This document shows positions 46,368-55,575 of a DNA stretch of 64,000 nt, one piece after another. Position 1 is the stretch's first letter; each line of letters opens with the position of its first letter. A program made the position numbers and the translations under genes. Below the pieces are notes generated by a model that was given only the letters and a program-made list of their open reading frames with translations, was not told the origin of the DNA and made no database searches. Source of the DNA: Croceitalea dokdonensis DOKDO 023 (GTDB lineage Bacteria; Bacteroidota; Bacteroidia; Flavobacteriales; Flavobacteriaceae); assembly GCF_001306415.1 (NCBI RefSeq), contig NZ_LDJX01000006.1:124001-188000 (forward strand), written 5' to 3'.

Positions 46368-47426
46368 ATGGCTAACCAGGCAAATCAAAACAATAACGAC
46401 GAAATTGATCTGGGGCAATTGTTCCAGTTGATCGGGAGGGGTGTTCAAAAAATATCCAATTTCTTTGCTGCGATAATCAAATCGCTATTTGCCGGCCTTA
46501 TAGCAATTTTGCTATTTATTCAGAATAATGCACTAGTGCTGATTATCAGTGCTATTCTAGGAGCCGCCGCTGGATACATATTGGACAATATCCTTCCAGA
46601 AAAATATATTTCAAAAATGGTGGTTGAACCAAATTTTAACAGTGTTCAACAGTTGTATAACAATATTGATTTCTATAACGATCTTGCTGATGCAAAGGAT
46701 TCAATAGCGCTCTCAAATGCTCTCAGCATAAGTGTGACGCGGGCAGCTGAAATAAAGGAAATTTTTGTAGAATCTTATTCTGATGAAAATCAGAAAATTA
46801 AACTTTTTGATGATTTTATCCGTGAACTTGATTCCACGACGGTAAGTGCTCTTGATTATCAGAGTTATTTAGAAAATTTCAACTCCATGGACGCAAGGTT
46901 TCATCAAATTTCCGTAGTGAGCACTGACAATACAGTGGCAAAAAAAATACAACCGGCGATTGTCTCTTCCATTTCGGTGAACAGCTATTTTAAACTGCAG
47001 AAGCAAATTAGCGATAGCAACCTAGATTTACAGGAACGTATCTATTTACAACAGTTACAAGAGATAGACTCACTTCAAAAGCTATACAAGACTGTTTTGG
47101 TGAAGGAAGCGGAAAAACCTATGCAGGGTACTAACATTAATCTAGCAGAGAATGGGGAATCACAAAATAAAGAACTCGCCCTAGTACAAGAAAGAGATGT
47201 ATTAAAAAACCGATTGGTCCAGTTAAATCAGGAAAGGGCAAATAAGTCGGAAATAATTAATATAATTAGTGATTTTCCTTCAAGAGGTGTAAAGTTAAAA
47301 GGTTTTTGGAATAGGTATGTTTATTTTCTACCTGTTTTTTTAGTTGTTGGAATGATATTTTTATTGCTCGTCAGAAACCTCAATACTTTTCTCAAAACAA
47401 AGCATGGCAATGTTGCCAAAGCTTAA
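46368..47426 (+). CDS. Wzz-like polysaccharide chain-length determinant
   Basis: A 352-residue inner-membrane protein with a Gln/Asn-rich head, a helix near residues 45-75 (LVLIISAILGAAAGYIL), a long periplasmic helical region with coiled-coil character and a second helix near 313-335. The two-helix, periplasmic-loop layout fits the Wzz/PCP family controlling the length of O-antigen or capsule chains. The usual Pro/Gly-rich motif by the second helix is weak (ISDFPSRGVKLKGF). It opens the exopolysaccharide gene run. No tyrosine-kinase domain is attached. Confidence 0.75.
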   Translation: MANQANQNNNDEIDLGQLFQLIGRGVQKISNFFAAIIKSLFAGLIAILLFIQNNALVLIISAILGAAAGYILDNILPEKYISKMVVEPNFNSVQQLYNNIDFYNDLADAKDSIALSNALSISVTRAAEIKEIFVESYSDENQKIKLFDDFIRELDSTTVSALDYQSYLENFNSMDARFHQISVVSTDNTVAKKIQPAIVSSISVNSYFKLQKQISDSNLDLQERIYLQQLQEIDSLQKLYKTVLVKEAEKPMQGTNINLAENGESQNKELALVQERDVLKNRLVQLNQERANKSEIINIISDFPSRGVKLKGFWNRYVYFLPVFLVVGMIFLLLVRNLNTFLKTKHGNVAKA

Positions 47427-47451
47427 CGGTTTGGTCTAAATAAATATTCAT

Positions 47452-48783
47452 ATGGTTAAGCCTAGAGCAGAACAGGGGAAAAAATTAGTTTCCGGTGTTT
47501 TAGGCAATCTACTTTGGTTATTTTTTGATAAGGCTTATGGAGCTCTTATATCCCTTTTTATATACGGGCTGCTTGCCAGACATTTAGAACAAGAATTATT
47601 TGGGGTTTGGAATTACATCCTAGCTTTTGGCACTATCATACCTGCCATTGCGGGACTTGGCCTTAATTTTATTCTGGTAAAAAAAATAAAGGAGACTCCT
47701 GGCTTAACTTCGCTGATTATTGGCAACGCCCTAGTACTTAGAGCTTCTTTAGGATTAATTGTAGGGGTTTTGTTCTTTGTTTTTTATTTGGTCATTGGAA
47801 TTAATGCCGAACCCAAGTACCTAATGGTCGTCGTTTTAATCTTTGTTTCACAAGTTTTACTGAACAGTAATGTATTTATTTATAAGAACGAAGCTGATTT
47901 AAACAATAGGCAAACCGTTATTTCTCGCAATATCGCCTTAACGGTTGGGAGCTTGCTGAGGTTCTTAGGAATCCAATATGACTTTGGCCTCGAATTCTTT
48001 GCATTTACGGCAATTGCGGAGTATGGGTTGTTTTTATTTGTTTCTTGGCTTCAATTTAATACGTTAAAGGAAGAACCTCTAGAAATTTACCTCAATAAGA
48101 GGATTAGTAGTTATTTATTTAAACAAGGACTTCCATTAATGTTATCAGCGGTAACCGTTATTCTCTATTTAAAAATAGACCAATTGATAATAGGATTCCT
48201 CTTAGACAATAAAAGTGTAGGTGTTTATGCAGCGGCGTCTAGAATTTCAGAAATGTTTTACGCGGTACCGGTAATCATCTCATCTGTGTATTATCCCAAA
48301 ATAGTTGAATTGAAACGAAATTTCATAAAGCAACGAAATCTGTTGAGATATTTTTATTTCATTATACTAGTAATTACCGGAATGGTTACTATTTTTATAT
48401 CCTTTTTTTCTGATGAAATAATAATTGTGCTTTTTGGCAAAGGATATTTATTGTCCAGCCAGGTATTAAAAATTTATGCATGGTCCATACTATTTATGGC
48501 ACTATTGGTAAGTAGTAGCAAGTTTTTGTTGTCTTTGAATAGAGGGGACATTATTTTTAAAAGAAGTCTAATAGGTCTGGTGTCAAATGTTGTTTTAAAC
48601 TTTATTTTGATACCTAATTATGGTATTTTAGGGGCTGCTTGGGCAACTTTAATTTCTTATGGGCTTGCGGCATATTTTGCAAATTTCTTCTTTAGTGTTT
48701 TAAGACCAGTTATGATAGACCAGTTATTGTCACCTTTTTATTTTCTTAAAACCTCGTTTGCCAAGGGGAGGAGTGAACGTTAA
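47452..48783 (+). CDS. Polysaccharide flippase, Wzx/MATE-like
   Basis: A 443-residue protein with about 12 hydrophobic segments. It starts with the basic head and LFFDKAYGALISLFIYGLLARHLEQELFGVWNY-type region typical of oligosaccharide-unit flippases, and has KIDQLIIGFLLDNKSVGVYAAASRISE in the middle. Wzx moves lipid-linked repeat units from the cytoplasmic to the periplasmic leaflet. It is flanked by a Wzz-like gene and sugar-modifying genes, which fits this role. Confidence 0.9.
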   Translation: MVKPRAEQGKKLVSGVLGNLLWLFFDKAYGALISLFIYGLLARHLEQELFGVWNYILAFGTIIPAIAGLGLNFILVKKIKETPGLTSLIIGNALVLRASLGLIVGVLFFVFYLVIGINAEPKYLMVVVLIFVSQVLLNSNVFIYKNEADLNNRQTVISRNIALTVGSLLRFLGIQYDFGLEFFAFTAIAEYGLFLFVSWLQFNTLKEEPLEIYLNKRISSYLFKQGLPLMLSAVTVILYLKIDQLIIGFLLDNKSVGVYAAASRISEMFYAVPVIISSVYYPKIVELKRNFIKQRNLLRYFYFIILVITGMVTIFISFFSDEIIIVLFGKGYLLSSQVLKIYAWSILFMALLVSSSKFLLSLNRGDIIFKRSLIGLVSNVVLNFILIPNYGILGAAWATLISYGLAAYFANFFFSVLRPVMIDQLLSPFYFLKTSFAKGRSER

Positions 48784-48795
48784 CAAACAACATTT

Positions 48796-51027
48796 ATGAA
48801 ACTACCAAAATCTATCAACTATTTTTATGAATACTACCTCAATCCAGGTTTTGGTAATCAGCGTTATATTTTGCCATCACATGTTAATTTTCCCATAACT
48901 GACAACTGTAATTCAAAATGCAGGATGTGCAATGTTTGGAAAGATAAATCTGAGAATGAACTAACTCCAGAGGAAATACAAACAATTTATTCCAACAAAC
49001 TTTTCAAGAACACAAAGCATCTTGGCATCTCCGGCGGGGAGCCAACCTTACGTAAAGATTTGTTAGCTTGCGTAGAAGCAATTCTAACGGCCTTGCCACG
49101 CTTAAAAAGCCTTTCGATTACCTCACACGGCTTCCATCCCACAAAATGGCAAAGGCAATTGCCACTAATTGTAGCTTTATGTAAGAAATACAATACCTTT
49201 TTTAAGCTTAATATTAGCGTTGATGGTATAGGTGAACTGCATGAAGAGGTAAGAAGAATAGAAGGAGGTTGGGCAAAGGTTGTGGAAACTATTGATGTGG
49301 CCAAGTCAAATAATGTTCCTGTGCAAATACAATGTACGGTTTCAAAACACAACGTTTTTGGGGTCAATGAAGTTCTCCATTTTGCAAAGTCCAATAATTT
49401 GGAATATATCTTTAGGAGGGCAACAAGCATTAACAGGCTTTATAATCATGAGATAACCAACGAGTTTTTTAATAGCAATCAGGACGATTCTTTTTTTGCA
49501 GATTTTGTCACATCAACAAGTGTGACCCATACCACCGAGAATCCAGGGAGAAGGTTGTTCTACAAAGATTTAGCTAAAAGACTTACAGTTGGCGGCAATA
49601 GAAAGGCACCTTGTCACTTTCAGTATAACGGCGTCTTAATCTCTGCCCATGGTGAAATGTACCATTGTTCAATAGATGAAGAACCTTTGGGAGATTGTAG
49701 GACCACCGACCCCTATGAGGTGTATTTTGCCCAAAACTCTAGAGAGCAACTAGAAGCATTGCTATCCTCTACCTGCCCATCATGTATTCATGATCAATCT
49801 GGGGCTTGGAATCCAATTCTTATCATTAATGAGGTATTGTCACAAAAATTTCCCTTTTTTCCAAAAATTAAGCAATTAAGCACATTCGCATTTGCTAACC
49901 TTAAGTCAGCTTTTGGGATTAGTCCCCGTAATATCGGTATCAGCGAGGCTAAGAATACCGCACAGGCACACATAATAGGTGCCTATGGCGGCGAACATGT
50001 TGGCGACTCCGCTATCCTAGGAGGTGTGATATTACGCATTGCAGAAAGGCACCCTAATTTAAAAAACGTAGTGGTTTATAGCAAAAGACCTGATAGGACC
50101 AAGTTTTGGGTGCGTGGCCTAGACTTTGAAAGTGAGCTCACTATTGTGGTTAAACCTTATACTATTTTAAATGCTTTGGAAGCTTCTGCAAAGGACGTTC
50201 TATTTTGGGCAGGTGGACCGATTATGGAGATGCCGATAGATTTATTTGAGCACCTTAAGACCATCGATTGCTTTGTTAAGAATGGTTTAAGGTTTGAAAT
50301 TGTAGGTTGTGGTTGGGGCCCATTTAAAACAAAGTATTCCCGTGCAAAGGCAAATTCTATATTGAACAAAGCCGCCAAGGTTGAGATGAGGGATAAATAC
50401 GACCTGCCAGTGGAATACCAACTAAACCAAGACCCTGCATTTGATTATCTATTAAGTGGAGTGCACAAAGAACCAAAAATTAGCTGGTCAAGAAAAAAAA
50501 CCGATGATTTTCTAGATAAGGTGAAGACAACCCAACAAGATACTTTGGTGTTACTAAATTTGAGACCAATTTGGGACAAATACAACAAATCAAATCAGTC
50601 ATCCGCGGAGTTGGATGATCAGGTTGTAAATGAAGTTTTTCAATTAATCAAAAAACTTCCGCATCATGTGGCGCTAATTTCAGTTCCGTTTAATACTGAT
50701 CATTATGGATTTTCTGACATGGAGCCAGCACTTAGGTTAAAAGACAAGTGCACGGCAGCCAAAATAAAGAACTTTCACGTTTTTGACCGAGAACTAAATG
50801 CTAGGGATATGCAGTATTTTTTAAAGAGCTTTGATTTGGGGATTTGTATGAGATTCCATGCCTGTATCTTTATGAAAAGCTTGGATATCCCCGTTTATGG
50901 TATTGACTATACGGCTGGAGAAATAGGAAAGGTAGGAGGCCTCTTCAAGTCTTTTAATGACGACAATTGGTCTAATATAATGGATTTAAATCACAAGCAA
51001 ATCTTGAAATTCATTGAACGACAATAG
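48796..51027 (+). CDS. Radical SAM-polysaccharide pyruvyltransferase fusion protein
   Basis: A 743-residue protein made of two enzyme halves. Residues 1-345 form a radical SAM enzyme: the CxxxCxxC cluster is CNSKCRMC (Cys38, 42 and 45), with the SAM-contact GISGGEPTLR near residue 75. Further cysteines (about 273-325, including PCHF, YHCS and CPSC) look like a SPASM-type auxiliary cluster. Residues about 390-743 match the polysaccharide pyruvyl transferase family (WcaK/CsaB-like), with GAYGGEHVGDSAILGG, LFWAGGPIMEMP and the ICMRFHACIFMKSLDIPVYGIDY segment. The second half would add a ketal pyruvate to a sugar; the first may make or modify a donor or sugar. Fusion of these two families is unusual to me. 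Confidence 0.85.
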   Translation: MKLPKSINYFYEYYLNPGFGNQRYILPSHVNFPITDNCNSKCRMCNVWKDKSENELTPEEIQTIYSNKLFKNTKHLGISGGEPTLRKDLLACVEAILTALPRLKSLSITSHGFHPTKWQRQLPLIVALCKKYNTFFKLNISVDGIGELHEEVRRIEGGWAKVVETIDVAKSNNVPVQIQCTVSKHNVFGVNEVLHFAKSNNLEYIFRRATSINRLYNHEITNEFFNSNQDDSFFADFVTSTSVTHTTENPGRRLFYKDLAKRLTVGGNRKAPCHFQYNGVLISAHGEMYHCSIDEEPLGDCRTTDPYEVYFAQNSREQLEALLSSTCPSCIHDQSGAWNPILIINEVLSQKFPFFPKIKQLSTFAFANLKSAFGISPRNIGISEAKNTAQAHIIGAYGGEHVGDSAILGGVILRIAERHPNLKNVVVYSKRPDRTKFWVRGLDFESELTIVVKPYTILNALEASAKDVLFWAGGPIMEMPIDLFEHLKTIDCFVKNGLRFEIVGCGWGPFKTKYSRAKANSILNKAAKVEMRDKYDLPVEYQLNQDPAFDYLLSGVHKEPKISWSRKKTDDFLDKVKTTQQDTLVLLNLRPIWDKYNKSNQSSAELDDQVVNEVFQLIKKLPHHVALISVPFNTDHYGFSDMEPALRLKDKCTAAKIKNFHVFDRELNARDMQYFLKSFDLGICMRFHACIFMKSLDIPVYGIDYTAGEIGKVGGLFKSFNDDNWSNIMDLNHKQILKFIERQ

Positions 51028-51034
51028 TAATTCT

Positions 51035-52171
51035 ATGAGAATTCTCATTGTTCACAACCAATACAAACAATATGGAGGAGAGGATACCGTAGTACAACAA
51101 GAATTGTTAGCTTATAAAGAACTAGGCTACACTGTGGCAATGTACCAACAAACAAACGCTGACTTAGGCTTTATTGATTTAGTGCTTAGTCCTTTTAATA
51201 TCATGTCTGCCATCCGTTTTAGAAGAATAGTGAGGGATTTTAAGCCAGATGTTATCCATATCCATAACCTTATATTTAAAATCTCCCCTTCAATCTTATG
51301 GTTTAACACAAAAAAACCAAAGGTATATTACACCATTCATAATTACAGGTTTTTGTGCCCAAGCGGAACACTTTTTCACGACGGAAGGATTAATTTGGAT
51401 TCCAAAACCTTTTTAGGGTTTTTAAAAAACGTATCAAGGGGAGTATACCAAAATTCAAAATTCAAAACCCTTATTCTAGGTCTTATTTATAGGGCCAATC
51501 TATTCATTGGAACCTTTAATAGAGTTGATAATTTCATTTTTCTTACCTCTTTCTCGAGGGATATCCATATGAAGTGGAGACCTAGACTTTTTTCCAATAA
51601 CGTATTAAAACCCAATTTTTTAGCCACCCCGGCTAAATTTGAAAACACACCTAAAGAAATTGACTTGCTGTTTGTTGGGCGGTTTACGGAAGAAAAAGGT
51701 ATTGCTTCTATCATGGAATTGTTATTAAAAAATCAGCAATTGAACATTCATTTAGTTGGGGATGGCCCAGCTTTCGAAGCTGTTGAAGGAAGGTCCAAAG
51801 ACGTTGGGCATATAAAACTCCATGGAAATCTAGATAGGGATGTTATACTTTGCCTCATGCAAAAAACACGGTTTTTGATATTTCCGTCAATTTGGTACGA
51901 AGGAATGCCTATGACTATCATAGAATCTTTCTCCAATGGCACTCCTGTAATCGCGAAAAACCTAGGAGCCATGTCCTCAATGGTGACCCATAATAAAACA
52001 GGGTATCTTTATGAAAACTTAAAGGAGTTGGATACCATCCTGTCTACATTAAATTCCATAGATGCTGAAACGAGAAATTTGTTCAGTCAGAATTGCTTCG
52101 CTGAGTTTAGGGATAAATATAGTTATGGTGTGGGGTTGAAAAATTTAAAAAAAATCATTGAGACAAGGTGA
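51035..52171 (+). CDS. Glycosyltransferase family 4
   Basis: An upstream TTG start at 51014 is possible, but the ATG at 51035 (MRILIVHNQYKQYGGEDTVV) begins the first Rossmann strand and is preferred, giving 378 residues. The C-terminal donor-binding domain has LLFVGRFTEEKGIASIMEL, then GDGPAFEAVEG and PSIWYEGMPMTIIESFSNGTPVIAKNLG, the E(x7)E-type GT4 motif. It should add a sugar to the lipid-linked repeat unit at the cytoplasmic face. It ends in a 4-nt overlap with the next gene. Confidence 0.92.
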   Translation: MRILIVHNQYKQYGGEDTVVQQELLAYKELGYTVAMYQQTNADLGFIDLVLSPFNIMSAIRFRRIVRDFKPDVIHIHNLIFKISPSILWFNTKKPKVYYTIHNYRFLCPSGTLFHDGRINLDSKTFLGFLKNVSRGVYQNSKFKTLILGLIYRANLFIGTFNRVDNFIFLTSFSRDIHMKWRPRLFSNNVLKPNFLATPAKFENTPKEIDLLFVGRFTEEKGIASIMELLLKNQQLNIHLVGDGPAFEAVEGRSKDVGHIKLHGNLDRDVILCLMQKTRFLIFPSIWYEGMPMTIIESFSNGTPVIAKNLGAMSSMVTHNKTGYLYENLKELDTILSTLNSIDAETRNLFSQNCFAEFRDKYSYGVGLKNLKKIIETR

Positions 52172-53532
52172 AAATTAGCTTTAACCAACTACAGCAATTA
52201 CTGTTGGCAGCGTTGTTTGTCGCAAGTTTTACCTTCGTAAGAAAGTATCTTATACTGGTATATCCTTTCATAGCATTTGTTATACTTGTTATTTTTAAGT
52301 TGTCTTTTAGTTACAGAACGGTCTTTTTCTTTTTCATATTGGTCTTGATTACTGCATTTTCGTCGTTTTATAATGGACTTTGGCTCACCAACAATGTTTT
52401 GTCCCTGTACATCTTTCTTCCTTCTTTTTTGTTGATTTTAGCGAGGCCCAAGACAGGAAATTTTTATCATCTGAAGCTTCGGTCTCAATTTTGGCGGATT
52501 TCATCAACCATATTAATCATAGTAAATATCACGGCGTTAACGACTTTTATCTATACACATTACTCTCATAGGTATATTGCTCCGATAACTTCTGATTTGC
52601 TAGATGATGCATTTTATGGCCTTTATGGCAAGTATGGGCTTGGGGGCCATATTTTAAGCGTTTTTAACATTATTTATGCCACAAGATTTTTCTTTGTTAA
52701 GAAAATAAAACTTGCCATAGTGTTCTTGATTTGTTCAATCCTTGGTTTTTATGGCTTAGGTTTAATACTTGCAATTTTATCCCTTTTATTCACGCTTAGA
52801 AAAAAGATTTTCAGCAGAGGTAGTTTAAAAGTTGTTGTGGTTACTTTTCTGTTTATGGCAATAAGCGTGTTGGTCATACGAACAGTTAATAGGCATAACT
52901 ACAATTACATCAAAAACACCTTAATGTCTTTTGTTAATAACATGGATTTTGACTATCAGGAAGAGATGGAAAAGGCAAATAACTTTAAAACCACCAGAGT
53001 GCCCAGAAAGATTACCTTTTATAAAGGGGTTTTGCTAAGAATTAAGGAGACTCCAAGTATTTTAGTACTAGGCACATCTCCTGGCACTTATAATTCAAGA
53101 GCAGCATTTCTGTTAAACGGAGATTTGTCCAGAACAAAAATTCTTAAGGATAACGTTAAGAAACGGCCTCCTTACCATCAAACAGATGTCTTTCCGCTAT
53201 TTAATACAATAACAACTCGGGTGCCTTGGATGGGCGGCACAAGGAATCAACCATTTTCGTCCGTAATAGCTATTTTTATGGAGTATGGTTTTATCCTTGG
53301 AATCCTTACAATGTACATACTTTACCGTGCCTCAATGAATATCATTGATAAACACAAGAACTCTGACGATTATTATCCTTTACAATTTATTCTCATATAT
53401 ACTTTTTTACTATCGTTTTTCGTGTATTATTTTGAACTGGTAGAATACGCCTTACCTATAGTCTTGTTACTTAAAATGTATCAAATTTCAAATATAGATT
53501 CAACCAATATTGTACCTAATGCGACAAAATAA
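52168..53532 (+). CDS. Polytopic membrane protein, probable O-antigen/EPS polymerase (Wzy-like)
   Basis: It starts with GTG (GTGA overlap with the glycosyltransferase stop). The 454 residues hold about ten hydrophobic segments, with a large hydrophilic loop at about 245-375 that includes RIKETPSILVLGTSPGTYNSRAAF and PWMGGTRNQPFSSVIAIFMEYGFI. This topology, a large periplasmic loop flanked by helices, is typical of Wzy polymerases and O-antigen ligases, whose sequences diverge quickly. The neighbours support a polymer-assembly role. Which of this gene and the next is polymerase or ligase cannot be decided by eye. Confidence 0.65.
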   Translation: MKISFNQLQQLLLAALFVASFTFVRKYLILVYPFIAFVILVIFKLSFSYRTVFFFFILVLITAFSSFYNGLWLTNNVLSLYIFLPSFLLILARPKTGNFYHLKLRSQFWRISSTILIIVNITALTTFIYTHYSHRYIAPITSDLLDDAFYGLYGKYGLGGHILSVFNIIYATRFFFVKKIKLAIVFLICSILGFYGLGLILAILSLLFTLRKKIFSRGSLKVVVVTFLFMAISVLVIRTVNRHNYNYIKNTLMSFVNNMDFDYQEEMEKANNFKTTRVPRKITFYKGVLLRIKETPSILVLGTSPGTYNSRAAFLLNGDLSRTKILKDNVKKRPPYHQTDVFPLFNTITTRVPWMGGTRNQPFSSVIAIFMEYGFILGILTMYILYRASMNIIDKHKNSDDYYPLQFILIYTFLLSFFVYYFELVEYALPIVLLLKMYQISNIDSTNIVPNATK

Positions 53533-54781
53533 AACAGATATAACAACATTTTATCTGTTAATACTTATTGCTGTTTTACTTCCTTGGAGCAATGCACTTA
53601 CCATGTTGTTGTTGATTCCACTCGGCATTGTGGCAATTTTAAGATTAAAACATACCTCTTATCAAGAGATTATATTTTGGCCAGGAGTTTTAATAACCGT
53701 TTTGTTTTTGGTAAACCTTGCGGCTTGTTTTGTTCAGCCCAATGTATTGGATAATCTGCAACGGGTTTTGGGTTTAGCCCCTTTGATTATGATACCAGTT
53801 TTTGTCAAAGCTACTAGCGCCGGGATTACAACAAGGGCAAGATGGAAATTGTTAAAAGCTTTTTCTTTTTCTACCCTACTTATGGCAGGAGCAAATTATA
53901 TTGGCGGACTAGTGAACGGATATAGACAATACAACTCCATCGCAAAAGCGATTGCTGAGTTAAAGTACGATGTGTTTTCCATGGCTTTGGTACACCACCA
54001 TCAACTGTATATGGCAATGTACTTAACCTTTGCGGCCATATTGTTTTTCTATCTTGTATTAGGTGCAAAAAACAATAAATCACGCTTTCTTTATGTTTTC
54101 AGCCTGGCAACAACTTTGTTCTTAATGGTCATATTAAGTGTTAGAATGGCGATGCTTACCTTGCTTGTTTCTTTTGTTTATCTCATTTTGAAAAGGCAAA
54201 AGGCGTTGTTCTTTAAGGCCATATTAATTTCTGGAGTATGTGTTATTCCTGTAGTAGCCTATAAAATGAATCCTGAATTCAAAAGAAGGGTAGATTTTAT
54301 AACAGAATTTTCCTTTGAGTACAACTATCATGAAGACTGGACCTATCAAGGATTGGCATTGAGATTGATGAATTGGGAGTGCTCTTGGTCGGTAGCAAAG
54401 AAAAACTTTTTTTATGGTGTAGGTGTAGCAAATGTCCAACAAGAACTGGACAGCTGTTACTTGGAAAAGAAATTTGATTCTATTTTGTGGTTTCAAAAGA
54501 ATCAAGGATCAAAGTTCAACTCCCATAATATGTTTTTACAGACTCTTGTATCCAGTGGTGTTATCGGTCTTATATTATTTGTGCTCAGTATTGGAATGTT
54601 ATTCGTGTTAGCGCTAAAACAAAAAAATCTTTTACTACAAATTTTTTTAATTTCCTTTTGTTTACAAGGGTTAACGGAGTCTTTATTATATAGGGAAAAA
54701 GGGATTTTATTCTTCGCCTTCTTTTGCTCGCTTCTGCTTTTATATCCAAACAAAGACATGCAAACCTTACCAACGGAATAG
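53519..54781 (+). CDS. O-antigen ligase/polymerase-like membrane protein (Wzy_C type)
   Basis: The ATG at 53519 (MRQNKTDIT) is preferred over a TTG at 53510; it overlaps the previous gene by 14 nt. The 420 residues have about eleven membrane segments. Near residue 335 is the segment KFNSHNMFLQTLVSSGVIGLILF, matching the HNxxLQxxxxxGxxG pattern of the Wzy_C/WaaL family. That loop histidine is a known functional residue in WaaL-type ligases. It is likely to transfer or polymerise finished glycan units on the periplasmic side. Confidence 0.8.
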   Translation: MRQNKTDITTFYLLILIAVLLPWSNALTMLLLIPLGIVAILRLKHTSYQEIIFWPGVLITVLFLVNLAACFVQPNVLDNLQRVLGLAPLIMIPVFVKATSAGITTRARWKLLKAFSFSTLLMAGANYIGGLVNGYRQYNSIAKAIAELKYDVFSMALVHHHQLYMAMYLTFAAILFFYLVLGAKNNKSRFLYVFSLATTLFLMVILSVRMAMLTLLVSFVYLILKRQKALFFKAILISGVCVIPVVAYKMNPEFKRRVDFITEFSFEYNYHEDWTYQGLALRLMNWECSWSVAKKNFFYGVGVANVQQELDSCYLEKKFDSILWFQKNQGSKFNSHNMFLQTLVSSGVIGLILFVLSIGMLFVLALKQKNLLLQIFLISFCLQGLTESLLYREKGILFFAFFCSLLLLYPNKDMQTLPTE

Positions 54782-54785
54782 AAAC

Positions 54786-55535
54786 ATGAAAAAAGAACTT
54801 TTTGGCCTTCAGTTAAATGTCATTTCAAAAGCAGAGGTGTTAGATGAAGTAATTGCCTGTGCAAAGAGCCAAAAGCCCTCTTATTTATGTGCGGTAAATG
54901 CCCACATGGCCTCCGAGGCCCAAAGGGACCATGCTTTGCTGCGCGCGGTCAACAGTGCAAACTGGGCGGTTACTGATGGAATGCCTGTTGCTTGGGCATT
55001 TAATAGGTTAAATAGGCTTGGTCAAGAAAGAATTGCAGGTATGGATATAACCCCACTACTAATTCAGAAAGCAGCGTCACTAGGATTGGTGGTTTCTATT
55101 TTTGGGAACACAAAGAATAATTTAAAATCTTTTAAAAGTTATGTTTCAAGGCATTATCCCGCTTTGAAGATAGGGGAACTTATTTCTCCACCATTTAGAC
55201 CGTTAACCAACGATGAAACGGAATTGTTTATTGAAAAAATCAACAAGGCAAGGACAAATATTCTTTTTGTTTCTTTGGGTTGTCCAAAACAGGAAAAGTG
55301 GATGTTACACCATGCGGCTAAAGTAAACGCGGTTTGTTTGGGAATTGGTAATGCAGTCAATACTTTAATAGGTGTTGAAAAAAGACCACCTAATTGGGTA
55401 CAAAGATTAGGAATGGAATGGTTTTATCGTTTAGCTCAAAACCCAAAACGCTTATTCAAAAGATATCTAATTACCAACACCAAGTTTATAGTTCTTTTCT
55501 TTAGGGATTGGTTGGGAATAAAGAGGCATATTTAA
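54786..55535 (+). CDS. WecG/TagA/CpsF family glycosyltransferase (GT26)
   Basis: A 249-residue protein with the family core: SYLCAVNAHMASEAQRD, WAVTDGMPVAWAFNRL, RIAGMDITPLLIQKA and LGCPKQEKWMLHHA. Members transfer a sugar such as N-acetylmannosamine or glucuronate from a UDP donor to a lipid-linked GlcNAc or similar acceptor at the inner face of the membrane. The 4-nt gap to the preceding gene and the initiating phosphotransferase 40 nt after it suggest it adds the second sugar of the repeat unit. Confidence 0.92.
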   Translation: MKKELFGLQLNVISKAEVLDEVIACAKSQKPSYLCAVNAHMASEAQRDHALLRAVNSANWAVTDGMPVAWAFNRLNRLGQERIAGMDITPLLIQKAASLGLVVSIFGNTKNNLKSFKSYVSRHYPALKIGELISPPFRPLTNDETELFIEKINKARTNILFVSLGCPKQEKWMLHHAAKVNAVCLGIGNAVNTLIGVEKRPPNWVQRLGMEWFYRLAQNPKRLFKRYLITNTKFIVLFFRDWLGIKRHI

Positions 55536-55575
55536 ATAATAATCCAGTTATCTTTGTTTCCACTATAATTAAAAA

